Positions 1-8,696 of a stretch of 64,000 nucleotides of DNA are shown here, one piece after another; the stretch's first letter is position 1; the number at the start of each line of letters is the position of its first letter. The notes under the pieces are model-generated. The model saw only the letters and a list, made by a program, of their open reading frames with translations. It was not told the origin of the DNA and searched no databases. The DNA is taken from NCBI RefSeq assembly GCF_018638295.1, contig NZ_JABTTS010000013.1:62001-126000 (forward strand), given 5' to 3'. This DNA comes from Streptomyces sp. CHD11. Its GTDB lineage: Bacteria > Actinomycetota > Actinomycetes > Streptomycetales > Streptomycetaceae. The position numbers and the translations under genes were made by a program.

Positions 1-1042
1 CCGGGGGGCCGGAGGCGTCGGTGCGGGCGCAGGTGTAGCCGATCAGGCGGGAGGGCTCGGCCTTCGCGGGGACGGTGGCGGCGTCGTTGCACACGAATGT
101 GTACCGGATGGACATGCGGGGCACGTCGTGCAACCAGGCCCGGTCACCCATGCCGGGGTTGAGCTGCAACCCGGAGTGCGCGACGGCGTCGGTCTGGGTG
201 TGCGTGTGGGAGAAGAGGATCAGCGCGCCGCCGTCTGCAGTCTTGAGGGCGTAGGCGTCCGTGAAGCGGTTGTCGGCTCCGTCGAAGACGCTGGTTCCGT
301 TGTCACCGAAACGGGTTGCGGCATCGCTGTGGACCTTGACCTGCCGCTTGCTGGCCTTGGTCGGCGCGAACACCTTCGTCCCGGTGTTCGTTCCTCCGGT
401 GGCGAAGTTGTCCAGCACGGCGGCACGCAGCAGGTCGGCGTCGGCCGCCAGATGCTTGTTGCCGTTGGCCGCGACGGCCGTCGCGTATCCCTCGCGGTCC
501 AGGGCGACATCGGGCAGCTTCTGGCTGTCCAGGTCGACGACCGAGACCATCTCCCAGCGCTTGTGCCGGGGCCGTTCGGCGAACACGGCCAGACGCGAGG
601 GGGCCTTGCCCTTCTCGCTGGAGAGGGCGGCGGCGAACCAGCGTTCCTGCCCGTCGGCCAGGCGGGGGATGTACAGCTTGGCGTTCGCTACGTCGTAGGA
701 CCACGCCTTGTACGGCTCGCGGTCCTTGGCGGGGAGCCCTTCGGTCTCGGTGTAGTCCGAGACAGACATGGCGTACAGCGGGCCGTCCTCGACCGTGTTG
801 AGCAGGCGCCGGTTCCGGTCGGCGTTCGCGTCGTTGTTGATCTTCGAATAGTGGGTGATGACGTCGCGGGCCTGGGCGGCGCTGAGAGCGGGCACGGGCT
901 TCGCGGCAGTATCGGCGCTGGGCGTCTTACGGGCCTGGTCGGGGGCGTCTTCGCCGGCGCAGCCGGTGAGGGCCAGGGTGAGGCAGACGGCGCCGGTGAA
1001 CAGTGGCAGGGAACGGCGGGAGGTGCGGATGGAGGGCTCCAA
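1..1042 (-). CDS. putative lipoprotein of the transfer operon (C-terminus beyond window)
   Basis: An open minus-strand frame runs off the left edge. The N-terminus has a basic stretch, a hydrophobic segment and the lipobox-like LALTGC, so a membrane-anchored lipoprotein with a hydrophilic extracytoplasmic domain is likely. No ATG lies near the signal peptide; the TTG at 1042 is the best in-frame start and gives a normal n-region, but its Shine-Dalgarno is weak. It is the last visible gene of the minus-strand transfer block. I do not recognise a family. Its role at the cell surface during conjugation is inferred from context only. Confidence 0.7.
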   Translation of the reverse strand, partial: MEPSIRTSRRSLPLFTGAVCLTLALTGCAGEDAPDQARKTPSADTAAKPVPALSAAQARDVITHYSKINNDANADRNRRLLNTVEDGPLYAMSVSDYTETEGLPAKDREPYKAWSYDVANAKLYIPRLADGQERWFAAALSSEKGKAPSRLAVFAERPRHKRWEMVSVVDLDSQKLPDVALDREGYATAVAANGNKHLAADADLLRAAVLDNFATGGTNTGTKVFAPTKASKRQVKVHSDAATRFGDNGTSVFDGADNRFTDAYALKTADGGALILFSHTHTQTDAVAHSGLQLNPGMGDRAWLHDVPRMSIRYTFVCNDAATVPAKAEPSRLIGYTCARTDASGPP

Positions 1043-1065
1043 GGATCTGCTGGGCGAAAGGGGGA

Positions 1066-1839
1066 TCAGCGCGTACGGCTGGCCGTGGACGCGGCCTTCG
1101 CTGATGCCGGCGGAAGGGCCGAGCTCGTGCTGGGCGCCGAGTGGCGGAGGTTGACGCCGATGCCCTTGGCCGTGAGCTGCTGGACCACGCCGTGGACGCG
1201 CAGTGCGCGACCGCTGTCCCCGTACGCGGTGGGAAGGAGGAACGCCGCTTGGTGCGGGTGGTACTGGAAACCGTGGGCGTACAGCGTCATGCGGGCATCC
1301 ACCGGCACGCTCTCGTACGGTGCGCCGAGGGCTCCGTCGCTGTACAGGGTCAGGGTGAGGACCTGCTCGACCTGCGGCGGGCCGGGCCGGTACGGAGGTT
1401 CTGGCTGGTTGGCTGCGTTCGTGAGCACTTGCTGCAGGGCGCGCTCGTAGCGGGGCAGCACCCGCCGGGCGACTCGCGACGCCGCACAAGCGGGATCCCG
1501 GGGAACGGCTATGCCGTTGGGTTCCTCGGCTGTGCCGAAGTGGTGGGGCTTGATGTGCGTGCCGGCGGGGACGAGTGGCGCGACGACGAACTGGTGCGGG
1601 TAGCGGGGCCGGTCGGTCACGTACAGCCGCTGGCAGGACGGCCCGTGGAGCACGGCGTCGTGGGTGAGGACGTACTGGCTGACGATGTACTCGACGTGAC
1701 CGGCGTCCCAGAGCTGCTCGGTTCGGGGGAACTGGCCCGCATACTGCGCGTGGCGCTGATAGTCACTGGTCCAAAGGCCCGGCAGACGGTCGGCGAGACT
1801 GGCAGCGAAGGCGGACAGGTCGGTGCGGGGTGAGGGCAT
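1066..1839 (-). CDS. hypothetical protein, transfer operon
   Basis: A 257-residue protein with no signal peptide and no obvious membrane segment. It is rich in aromatic residues and histidine in the middle (YRPG, HPHQAAF) and ends in a Ser/Ala-rich tail. It sits 23 bp upstream of the lipoprotein and 29 bp downstream of the next gene, in the same direction, so it is probably cotranscribed. The coding strand is supported by consistent G/C at third positions. I do not recognise the family; a role specific to the conjugative element is an inference. Confidence 0.65.
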   Translation of the reverse strand: MPSPRTDLSAFAASLADRLPGLWTSDYQRHAQYAGQFPRTEQLWDAGHVEYIVSQYVLTHDAVLHGPSCQRLYVTDRPRYPHQFVVAPLVPAGTHIKPHHFGTAEEPNGIAVPRDPACAASRVARRVLPRYERALQQVLTNAANQPEPPYRPGPPQVEQVLTLTLYSDGALGAPYESVPVDARMTLYAHGFQYHPHQAAFLLPTAYGDSGRALRVHGVVQQLTAKGIGVNLRHSAPSTSSALPPASAKAASTASRTR

Positions 1840-1868
1840 GTGTTCCTGGAGGGCGGAAGGGCTACGCG

Positions 1869-2792
1869 TCAGCGTGTGTGCCGTGGTGGTGCTGTCGGGA
1901 GGGCTTGCGGCGGAAGGGACGGCGTACGGGCCGGGGCGGAGGACAGCCGCGGCGCGGGCGCGAGCGGGGTGAGGGCCCGCATCCGGTCCTCGGTCACGTG
2001 CAGAACCTCACCGAGGTTACGGATCTCCGCGGCGGCATCGACGAGGTCGTAGGACAGGTCGAAGCCGTCATCCTCCTCAGCTTCCTTGGCCTTCTCCCCG
2101 GCTGCTTCGAAGAACTCGCCAAGCTGCGCCAGCAGGCCATTGACCGGGTCCAGAACCTGGTGCAACAGGGCAGCGGCATCCGCGTGGGACTCGGCTCCGT
2201 TGAGCCGGTCGGTCAGAGCGCGCAGCGCGTCGCCGTAGACATAGACGGTGGCACGGTCAGGCGGGCCGGGGACATCCCGGGTGTGGGGCTGGGGCGTCGT
2301 TCGAGCGGGGTGCACGTGAGAGCTTTCCTGGGGCAGGACGGGGTGTGGGAGCAGCCCGAGCTGGGTAAGGCGCTGGTCGATCGCCTCGATCAGGGGCGGC
2401 GCGCTGCCGCCGTAGCGGGCTTCTGGACGCTGGCGCGTACCGGTGCCCTCAGAGGGGGCCGAGTCGTAAAGGACCTCGAACAGCGTCTGGTCGTCGGGGT
2501 GCTCACGGGTCACGATCCAGCCCTCGGCATCTCCGGGCGGGCGCTCGGAAGACGGTTCCTGCGGCGGACTGATGACCAGGTAGCTGTCGTCGGGGAGCGC
2601 AACGCGCACCACGTAGGCGCTGAGCCCGAACTCGATGTCGCACACCAGGCCGCGCGCTCGCAGCGGCGTCGTGATGTGCGCGTGACGATGCCACAGCTCC
2701 TGCCACCACGGCGTGTTCACGTTGCGGTGGTCGGGAAGCGGCGCGAGCGGAGCAGCGCACGCGTCCGCGGCGTGTGCCTTGTCAGCGTCCAC
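1869..2792 (-). CDS. hypothetical protein, transfer operon
   Basis: A 307-residue soluble protein. The first 120 residues include a WWQELWHRHAHITTPLRARG segment and alternating hydrophobic residues that look like beta strands. Residues about 170-260 form an acidic helical region (AAGEKAKEAEEDDGFDL), and the C-terminus is Pro/Ala-rich. Its start overlaps the end of the upstream 80-residue gene by 11 bp, which supports translational coupling and this start. No family is recognised. Confidence 0.65.
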   Translation of the reverse strand: MDADKAHAADACAAPLAPLPDHRNVNTPWWQELWHRHAHITTPLRARGLVCDIEFGLSAYVVRVALPDDSYLVISPPQEPSSERPPGDAEGWIVTREHPDDQTLFEVLYDSAPSEGTGTRQRPEARYGGSAPPLIEAIDQRLTQLGLLPHPVLPQESSHVHPARTTPQPHTRDVPGPPDRATVYVYGDALRALTDRLNGAESHADAAALLHQVLDPVNGLLAQLGEFFEAAGEKAKEAEEDDGFDLSYDLVDAAAEIRNLGEVLHVTEDRMRALTPLAPAPRLSSAPARTPSLPPQALPTAPPRHTR

Positions 2793-3024
2793 GGCTTCTC
2801 CCGCGGGACGCCGATCGGTGTGGCCGAGCTGGCTGGCAAGCTAGGTCGGCTTCCGGCTTCGGGTCCCGACTGCAGTCGAGTTCGTACTCGTCGCGGGCTG
2901 CGATCAGGTCGTCTTCCATCTGCACTTCACGGTCGGCGAGCTGCGCCATGAGGTCGTCGAGTTCGGCTCGGCGGTGCTGGTCTTCGGCCCATTTGGCGGC
3001 TTTCACATGAGGGGGGCGTTCCAA
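2782..3024 (-). CDS. small charged hypothetical protein
   Basis: An 80-residue, highly charged, probably helical protein (KWAEDQHRRAELDDLMAQL) with a basic C-terminal tail. It overlaps the following gene by 11 bp in the same operon direction. Such small coiled-coil proteins are common between larger genes of actinobacterial conjugative elements, but no function can be assigned from the sequence. Confidence 0.55.
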   Translation of the reverse strand: MERPPHVKAAKWAEDQHRRAELDDLMAQLADREVQMEDDLIAARDEYELDCSRDPKPEADLACQPARPHRSASRGRSRGR

Positions 3025-3120
3025 GAGGACTCCGTGTGTGGACGGGTGGGGGTGGACGTTGAAGGCCGTCCGGGATCGGGTTCGCGTGCGGCGAGCGGCA
3101 CGGGGCTGCCCGTTGAAGGG

Positions 3121-3750
3121 CTATCGGCGGGGCGCATTGCCGGGGGCCGGAGGAGCGGGCGGCAGCCCCACGGCAGCCCCAGGCTCAGCACTTGCCGGCG
3201 CGGTGGGGGTGGGGGCCGGGTCGTAGCCAGCACGCAGCCTGCTCAGGCCGGCTTCGTCGACGATCGCCAGGACCGACAGCGCCCGGCTAGCCGCTGTCAT
3301 CAGCAGGCTCGAGGGGGAACCCTTGGCAGCATCACGGTTCTCGCGCCGCCACCGGGCGGCGGCGACGAGGTAGTCACTCACGGCGCGTAGCGCGGGCTCG
3401 GCGGCATCCAGGACGTGGTCGGTGACCGCTTCGATTTCCGCCGGCGTCTGGGCCGCGGCGAGGGCATCCAGGTACGGGGTGAGGTCGGGGGTGGGCCAGG
3501 GCTGGTCGGGCAGCGGATGCGCCTTACGGAAAGGCTCTGCGTCGCGCCGTGCCCACCGTTTCAGGTCGCTGCGGGTGGCGAGGTTGTAACGGGCGGCGTG
3601 GATCTGGTCGGCGTCGCGGCCGACGTTGTCGTACAGGTCGAAGTCTGGGTCGCGTGGGGTGATGCGGAAGCCCTTCGGGCGGGTGCGGGGATGATGGCGT
3701 CGGCGGCAGCGAGTTGCGTGATGAGTGCCAGGCCCGCGAAGCCGTGGCAC
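3121..3750 (-). CDS. hypothetical protein, N-terminus doubtful
   Basis: The part from the KGFRITPRDPDFDLYDN segment (about residue 26) onward looks like a genuine helical soluble protein, with regular codon bias up to the Ala/Pro-rich tail. The first 25 codons from the GTG at 3750 are Arg/His-rich, lack a Shine-Dalgarno and lie inside another frame that encodes a LanC-like motif. The native 5' end has therefore probably been lost or replaced by recombination near 3690. Function unknown. Confidence 0.5.
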   Translation of the reverse strand: MPRLRGPGTHHATRCRRRHHPRTRPKGFRITPRDPDFDLYDNVGRDADQIHAARYNLATRSDLKRWARRDAEPFRKAHPLPDQPWPTPDLTPYLDALAAAQTPAEIEAVTDHVLDAAEPALRAVSDYLVAAARWRRENRDAAKGSPSSLLMTAASRALSVLAIVDEAGLSRLRAGYDPAPTPTAPASAEPGAAVGLPPAPPAPGNAPRR

Positions 3751-3845
3751 AGGGACACGTCCGCGGTCGCGCCAAGCTGACCGGGGTCGGTGCGGTCGGC
3801 ATCAGGTTCTAGTGCTCGGTCGGCTCCTTGGCCAGCGGCACGCCG
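3561..3845 (-). pseudogene. remnant with LanC-like SLCHG motif
   Basis: This open minus-strand stretch begins directly after an in-frame stop and encodes DVSLCHGFAGLALITQLAAA. The S-L-C-H-G-x-A-G-L pattern is characteristic of one of the zinc-binding motifs of lanthionine synthetase C (LanC-like) cyclases. Nothing else of a LanC (about 400 residues) is present, and the frame soon turns into low-quality sequence overlapping the 3121-3750 gene. I read it as a short relic captured by recombination. A chance match is possible because only about 20 residues carry the similarity. Confidence 0.3.
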
Positions 3846-3953
3846 TCAGCTGTGTCGCATGTGCTCGGCTTTCGCGTGCAGGTGGCTGTTGCCGTCGTGG
3901 TGAAGGGCAGATGGCGCCCCTTGATGCGGCAGTGGCGGGCTGTGGGCGTCCGG

Positions 3954-4379
3954 TCACCGGCGAGTGCGGCGAGCAGCTGTGGACGGTGCGGGCGTGGCAT
4001 GTGGGTGGGGGGTGGCGGTGGGCTTGTCCGCCGTTACCTGGCGGTAGGCGTTGATGGCTTCCCCGAGGCGGTCGACTGCATCAGCTCGACGTGCGGCGAG
4101 GATGTCGATCTGAGTGGCGGAGTGCTGCAGGACGCCCAGGGAGTTGATCGATGTCGTGCCGGCGACGGCGCGCGTCAGAGTGGTGGCTGCCTGCTGGGCG
4201 GCATCGGTGAATTGTCGGTGCACGTCGTCCAGGTGACGTGCGGCTCTGCCTACGAGGACAGCCAGCACCAGCTCGGTGCCCTCGTGGAGGAACCTGAGTT
4301 CTGACGGTGCCTTACCGAGGGCTTGGCGCACCATCTGGGAACCGGGTGCAGCGGAAGGCTGGGTGGCGGAGGTATTCAT
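3954..4379 (-). CDS. helical hypothetical protein, transfer operon
   Basis: A 141-residue protein that is almost entirely predicted helix (long runs such as HLDDVHRQFTDAAQQAATTL), with no signal peptide and a Pro/Ala/His-rich tail ending in Arg residues. It lies 5 bp downstream of the raw end of the 4385-4933 frame and is cotranscribed with it. The amphipathic character suggests a coiled-coil partner protein. No family is recognised. Confidence 0.6.
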   Translation of the reverse strand: MNTSATQPSAAPGSQMVRQALGKAPSELRFLHEGTELVLAVLVGRAARHLDDVHRQFTDAAQQAATTLTRAVAGTTSINSLGVLQHSATQIDILAARRADAVDRLGEAINAYRQVTADKPTATPHPHATPAPSTAARRTRR

Positions 4380-4464
4380 CAGGGTTAGTGGTCCGGAGAG
4401 TTGAAGGTGATTGCCACGGGGAGGGCAAGGCCGGGTGGGCCCGTGTGCGGAAGGCCAGGCCGAT

Positions 4465-4933
4465 TCACGCAGTGTCGGAGTCGAGGTCGAGGTTCTCGAA
4501 GGAGCTCTGTCGGTAGCCGGAGACGGACTTTTCGAGCGTGGAGAGCCGCTTGCAGTGGGGGTTCTCCCGGTAGGCGTCGCTTCGGCTGCTGACGTGCTCC
4601 TGCTTGTGTGCTTCTGCCGTGGCGGTTCGGACGAAGTTTCGCGAGGAGATTCGGCCCCACCCAGATGCCGTTGCCGAGCTTCATGATGCTCTTGGGGTAG
4701 TACAGCCCATCGGTGGTGCGGTGACGGCGTGGATTGTGGCGTTCCCCGAGGTCTCGCATCAGGGCCTGGCCGGCCTTCTTGATAACCAGGCCGAGCAGTT
4801 CCTTACGCGGAGCAAGCCGCTCGCAGAGCGCTTTGAGAAGCTCGTCTCGGTGGATACGGCCGATGTCGGTGGTGACCTGCTCGGCGGCCTCCAGTGCGAT
4901 CTTCCGGAGAACGGGGTCGGAGGTGAAGCTCAC
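4465..4933 (-). pseudogene. hypothetical gene carrying an apparent 1-nt frameshift
   Basis: The GTG at 4933 opens a good coding frame (MSFTSDPVLRKIALEAAEQV) that overlaps the stop of the preceding small frame by four bases. After the segment LGNGIWVG the annotated frame becomes Arg/Pro/His-rich and runs on to 4385. The -1 frame from the same point gives a balanced sequence (FVRTATAEAHKQEHVSSRSD, then KRLSTLEKSVSGYRQ) and stops at 4465. The switch maps to the C run at 4655-4658. Either a sequencing indel or a real mutation is likely; programmed frameshifting is less likely. The protein family is not recognised. Confidence 0.55.
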
Positions 4934-5178
4934 GGAAGGTCACGCTCCTCCCACACCGAAGCCATCTCGGCCAGTGCCGTGGCTGCATGCTCGATGACCT
5001 CTCGGGTCACGGCCCGGCCGGGCGGCGCGAACTCGGGGTCGTACTCAGTGCATGCGGGCGTCGGTGTCGAAGAGCGCCAGTTCGTGGCTGTGCAGGAGGT
5101 GCTGCACGATGAAGGATCGTCCGGCGACCTTCCACAGGCCCCGGCCGCGGTTGAGGTGGGCGATGGCGTCCATCTCAA
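4930..5178 (-). CDS. small overlapping ORF at the end of the VirB4-like gene
   Basis: Only the last 40 or so codons of this frame, from about 5045 down, lie outside the VirB4-like gene. They encode an acidic helical stretch (REVIEHAATALAEMASVWEE) that looks like real coding sequence. The stop overlaps the GTG of the next gene (GTGA). The ATG at 5178 lies deep in the upstream gene, so true initiation may be at an internal GTG giving only 27 residues. Function unknown. Confidence 0.4.
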   Translation of the reverse strand: MRWTPSPTSTAAGACGRSPDDPSSCSTSCTATNWRSSTPTPACTEYDPEFAPPGRAVTREVIEHAATALAEMASVWEERDLP

Positions 5179-6559
5179 CGGAGGTCAGGCCGAGTAGGGA
5201 GGCCGCGGCGTGGAGCTGGTCGGTCTCCTGGCGGTAGATGATCCGGGTGGAGCAGTCCGCCAGGAGGCCCTCGGCCAGGGCGCGGCCTTTTGATCCGGCG
5301 TCGCCGGCGGTGAGCAGGTCGGACAGCCGGTGGATCACCATGAGGTTGGCGATGCCGAGGCCGCGGCTTAGCTTCCACTGGGACTGCATCCGCTGGAGGA
5401 GGCCGACGTGCCGCATCAGGCGCCATGCCTCGTCGTACACGATCCAGCGTCGGCCGCCGCCAGGATCGGAGAGGGCGGATTCCATCCAGGCGCTCGCGCA
5501 GGCCATCGCGAGAACGAGGGCGGTGTCGTCCCCGGAGCCGCCGAGGCGGGACAGGTCGATGGTGAGCATCGGCGCGCTCGGGTCGAAGCTCACGGTGGAG
5601 GGGGCGTCGAACATGCCGGCCAGGTCGCCGTGGACCAGGCGCCGCATGGCGTGGGCCAGGTCGCGGGCGGCGTCACCGAGCTGGCCCGACATCATCCCGG
5701 CAGCCTCGTCGAGGGCGTGAGGGTTGTTGAGGGTGGCGGCGATGTCGCCGAGGAGCGGGGTGCGGTGTGTGTCGGCGGCGCGGGTGACGACGGTGTCGAG
5801 GGCGACGTCCAGGGCGGTGTGCTCCATGGGCATCAAGTCCCGGCCCAGGACGGTCCGGGCCAGGGAGCCGAGCAGAAGCAGGCGCCGCTTGCGGATTTCG
5901 CCGACCCAGTCGGCCTCGGCCACGCTCTGTGGGCGCGGGGCTGCGTCCAGGGGGTTCAGGCGTCCGGGCAGTCCGGGACTGAGGGCGACGGACCGGCCGC
6001 CGAGGGCTTCGGCCACCGGAGTCCACTCGCCCTTCGGGTCGCACGGTACGTAGACGCGGTATCCGAAGGCGACTGACCGCAGCGCGAAGGACTTGGCCAG
6101 CGCGCTCTTGCCCTGGCCGATCACGCCGGCGAGAAGCAGGTTCGGGTTGGTGAACCCCTCGACCTTGCCGTACAGCGCGAACGGGTCGAAGACGAATGAC
6201 GCCTCGGCGTGGACGTCGCGACCGATGTAGATGCCCTCGGCGCCGAGTCCGCCTTCGGCGAGGAAGGGATAGGCGCCGGCCGCGACGGCGGTGGTCATGC
6301 GGTGGGCGGGAAGTTTCAGCCGGTTCCCGCGGGCGGAGGCGGGCCCAGGGCGCCCGCTCGGTGGGTAGAGCGAGGCGGGCATCTGCTGCTCAGAGCGGGT
6401 GCTTTCGCTCTGGTGGGCACTGGCTTCCGCGCGGGCTTTGGCGGCGGCCTCGGCGAGCTGGCGGCGGGCGGCCTTGCGGCTGGCGCGGTCGGTGCCGTGG
6501 GGGGTGAACAGCGGGCTGGCGGACGCGCGGCGGGCGCGACGGGCGGGCCGGTGGCTCAT
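5045..6559 (-). CDS. VirB4/TraC-like conjugation ATPase
   Basis: A 504-residue AAA+ type ATPase. After a charged N-terminal 60 residues comes LLLAGVIGQGKSALAKSFAL (Walker A, about residues 142-161) and, near residue 375, RWIVYDEAWRLM (Walker B with the DEAW typical of VirB4/TraC). The tail (IIYRQETDQL, LNRGRGLWKVAGR) also matches the C-terminal ATPase half of VirB4. It is shorter than Gram-negative VirB4 (about 800 residues) because the N-terminal domain appears separately, as in actinobacterial elements where the SCO6880-type protein lies beside it. It should energise assembly and substrate transfer at the membrane channel. Confidence 0.88.
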   Translation of the reverse strand: MSHRPARRARRASASPLFTPHGTDRASRKAARRQLAEAAAKARAEASAHQSESTRSEQQMPASLYPPSGRPGPASARGNRLKLPAHRMTTAVAAGAYPFLAEGGLGAEGIYIGRDVHAEASFVFDPFALYGKVEGFTNPNLLLAGVIGQGKSALAKSFALRSVAFGYRVYVPCDPKGEWTPVAEALGGRSVALSPGLPGRLNPLDAAPRPQSVAEADWVGEIRKRRLLLLGSLARTVLGRDLMPMEHTALDVALDTVVTRAADTHRTPLLGDIAATLNNPHALDEAAGMMSGQLGDAARDLAHAMRRLVHGDLAGMFDAPSTVSFDPSAPMLTIDLSRLGGSGDDTALVLAMACASAWMESALSDPGGGRRWIVYDEAWRLMRHVGLLQRMQSQWKLSRGLGIANLMVIHRLSDLLTAGDAGSKGRALAEGLLADCSTRIIYRQETDQLHAAASLLGLTSVEMDAIAHLNRGRGLWKVAGRSFIVQHLLHSHELALFDTDARMH

Positions 6560-6587
6560 CGGGGGCCCTCAATTCTGCGGGTGGTGC

Positions 6588-7049
6588 TCATCGCACGCAG
6601 GTCGTGGTGTGCGGGCGGAGGTCGGTGGGGGTGGTCTTGCGGCGGACGACGTGTCCGGCGGCGAGGTGGCGTTGGCAGATCGTCAGCACGGGCGGGCCAT
6701 CGGGAAGCCGTTCCGGATGGCAGGCGCTGGTCCTGGCAGTGGCCTCGGTCGTGCCGGGCAGCAGGTGGAAGGCGGCGTGGACTTCGGTGGTGGCCTGCCA
6801 GAGCCTGGTGTGGGCGGTGGCCAGGTGACGTCCGGCGGCTGGGTGCGGGGGCCGGGTGTGGTCGGCGAGCCGGTCCAGAAGCTGGAGCAGAGCGGTGAGG
6901 TGGGCGTGCAGTACGTCGAGGTGCAGACGGTCCACGGGTCTAGGCGGGTCTGCGTCCGACGGCGCCAGGGCTCGGGCGTGGTGGCGGATGCCGGCGCTCG
7001 AGGCGCGGAGGTAGGGGTGCGCGTCGTCGGGGCGCGTGGAGGAGGTCAA
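6588..7049 (-). CDS. hypothetical helical protein between transfer genes
   Basis: A 153-residue His/Leu/Ala-rich protein, for example RLHLDVLHAHLTALLQLLDRL near residue 45, probably a helical bundle without membrane spans. It lies between the VirB4-like ATPase (28 bp away) and the SCO6880-type gene and is transcribed with them. One Cys-x7-Cys pair occurs in the last third. No family is recognised. Confidence 0.6.
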   Translation of the reverse strand: MTSSTRPDDAHPYLRASSAGIRHHARALAPSDADPPRPVDRLHLDVLHAHLTALLQLLDRLADHTRPPHPAAGRHLATAHTRLWQATTEVHAAFHLLPGTTEATARTSACHPERLPDGPPVLTICQRHLAAGHVVRRKTTPTDLRPHTTTCVR

Positions 7050-7145
7050 GGTGGTGGTCCTTCCTGCCGGTAGGCAGGGTGGTGAGGGGCGTCCCGTCGT
7101 GGGTGATCCGGATTGCAGTGGGTCAGGGCGTGTACGGGCGCTGGT

Positions 7146-8618
7146 TCACAGGGCGGTGCGGGCGAGCGGGAGCGCGGAGAGAGCGAAGGCGTCCGGCTGC
7201 TGGTAGTTGAGCCTGCGGAGATCGACTCCGGAGGTGACGGCGTGGGTCTCGATCTGTGCGCAGGCGGCGTCCAGGAGGGCGTCGGTCTCGGCGGTGACGG
7301 TGACCAGGCCGGTCAAGGCCACGTCCGCATGCCCGGCGATGAGCTGGCGTTCGCGAGTCTTGACGTCGGCGTACTCGACGGAATCCTCTTCGGAGTCGAC
7401 CTGCCCGCGGCGGGCGCGCTCGTTGGCGTCGGCGATGATCGCGGCCTTCTTGCGCTGGACGTCCCGCAGTGCGGACTCGAGCCCTTGGGGTACGTAGACG
7501 AGGGAGAGGCTGCGACGCACGCCGGCCGTGAACATCAGCCCGTGCAGGAACCCTGCCCCCATCTCGGTCCTCGGCCAGTTCTCCACCCAGTACGTCACGT
7601 GCCGCGCGCTGTCGGTGGCGAGGCGGTCGTACTCCTCGAACTGCACGACGGGACCGGCGGCTGCGGGGTCGGCCTCGGCACGGCCGGTCTCGGACCACTG
7701 CTGGAGCGCGGCGAGCGCCTTCGGGTCGTAGGCGGTGCGGATGACGGCGGCGATCTCCCGCGCGCTCAGCCATCCGGTGACCATCAGGCCGGCGCTGCGG
7801 GCGGCCTGGGCGATGGACGTGGTGGTCTGCTGCATGACGGTGAACGCCCCGGGCAGCCCTCCGCCGGCTTGGTTGATGAGGCGCCGGGCGGCCTTGAGGT
7901 CGAGGGAGATGGCGAGGTAGGTCTCATGCGGGGCGGCGGCGGGACCGGCCGAGGCGACCAGTTCGGAGTAGATCTGTCCGGCGACGGGAGTCTGGGGTTG
8001 CCCGTTCTGGGTCCAGTGGCGGGTGAGGGTGTCACCACTGTCGGGGACAGTGCGTTCCAGTACCTGCACGGTGGCGATGTGTCCGGTGCGGGCGATACCT
8101 GCCAGCGCGCGCCCCCAGCTGCTCACGTTGTGGTTCTGGGTGGCGGGGTCGAGGAGGGCGAAGGCACGGCTGGTGACGCGGGCGATGGCGGTCAGGGTCT
8201 GCTGGTGCGGGTCGTGGACGGCTGCGGCTCCGTTGGCGGAATCACCGGGGGTGACCACCTTCAGGGAGGCGACGGTGCCGGGAAGGTGGAGGACGCCGTC
8301 CTGCCGGGGCCTGGTGACGGGCCGGGCGAGCCAGAGAGTCTGGCCGGTGCGGCGGCGGTGCGCGTACCGGGTGACGATCGGTGCCCAGTCGATGAGGGAA
8401 CGCCCGTGCCGACGGATGGCGACGAGCGCGCCGGATGCTGCCCACAGCGGTGCCAGGGCGAGGGCGCCGAGCAGTCCGGTGGAGATCACCGTCATCAGCA
8501 GCAGGGCCAGCGTGCAGGAGACGAGGACGAGCTGGGGCAGGGAGAGACCGAGGAGGATGCCGCGGCGACTGCGGTGCGGGAACTTCACCGTGACCGGGGC
8601 GACGGAGAGATCAGACAT
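7146..8618 (-). CDS. SCO6880-family membrane protein of the conjugation apparatus
   Basis: A protein of about 490 residues starting MSDLSVAPVTVKFPHRSRRG. Two closely spaced hydrophobic segments (about residues 23-65) place the N-terminus in the membrane; the remainder is a large cytoplasmic domain with FDPATQ-like and EEYDRLATDSARH segments. This architecture matches the SCO6880 family of actinobacterial conjugative elements, thought to correspond to the N-terminal region of VirB4/TraC. The ATG at 8618 is preferred over one 17 codons upstream because it gives a standard N-terminus. It is adjacent to the VirB4-like ATPase and the VirB6-like protein, fitting a transport complex. Confidence 0.75.
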   Translation of the reverse strand: MSDLSVAPVTVKFPHRSRRGILLGLSLPQLVLVSCTLALLLMTVISTGLLGALALAPLWAASGALVAIRRHGRSLIDWAPIVTRYAHRRRTGQTLWLARPVTRPRQDGVLHLPGTVASLKVVTPGDSANGAAAVHDPHQQTLTAIARVTSRAFALLDPATQNHNVSSWGRALAGIARTGHIATVQVLERTVPDSGDTLTRHWTQNGQPQTPVAGQIYSELVASAGPAAAPHETYLAISLDLKAARRLINQAGGGLPGAFTVMQQTTTSIAQAARSAGLMVTGWLSAREIAAVIRTAYDPKALAALQQWSETGRAEADPAAAGPVVQFEEYDRLATDSARHVTYWVENWPRTEMGAGFLHGLMFTAGVRRSLSLVYVPQGLESALRDVQRKKAAIIADANERARRGQVDSEEDSVEYADVKTRERQLIAGHADVALTGLVTVTAETDALLDAACAQIETHAVTSGVDLRRLNYQQPDAFALSALPLARTAL

Positions 8619-8696
8619 GGGGCGGGTCCTGGGGGCGCGGGGAGTCCGAGGGCGGGAGGTGGTGTGCACGTCCCGCCCCCGGGAGTCGGGCAGGAG

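Noticed and set aside
128..1450. 440-codon plus-strand frame
   Set aside because: It is antisense to two minus-strand genes with better codon bias; its product is Gly/Val/Arg-rich without domains.
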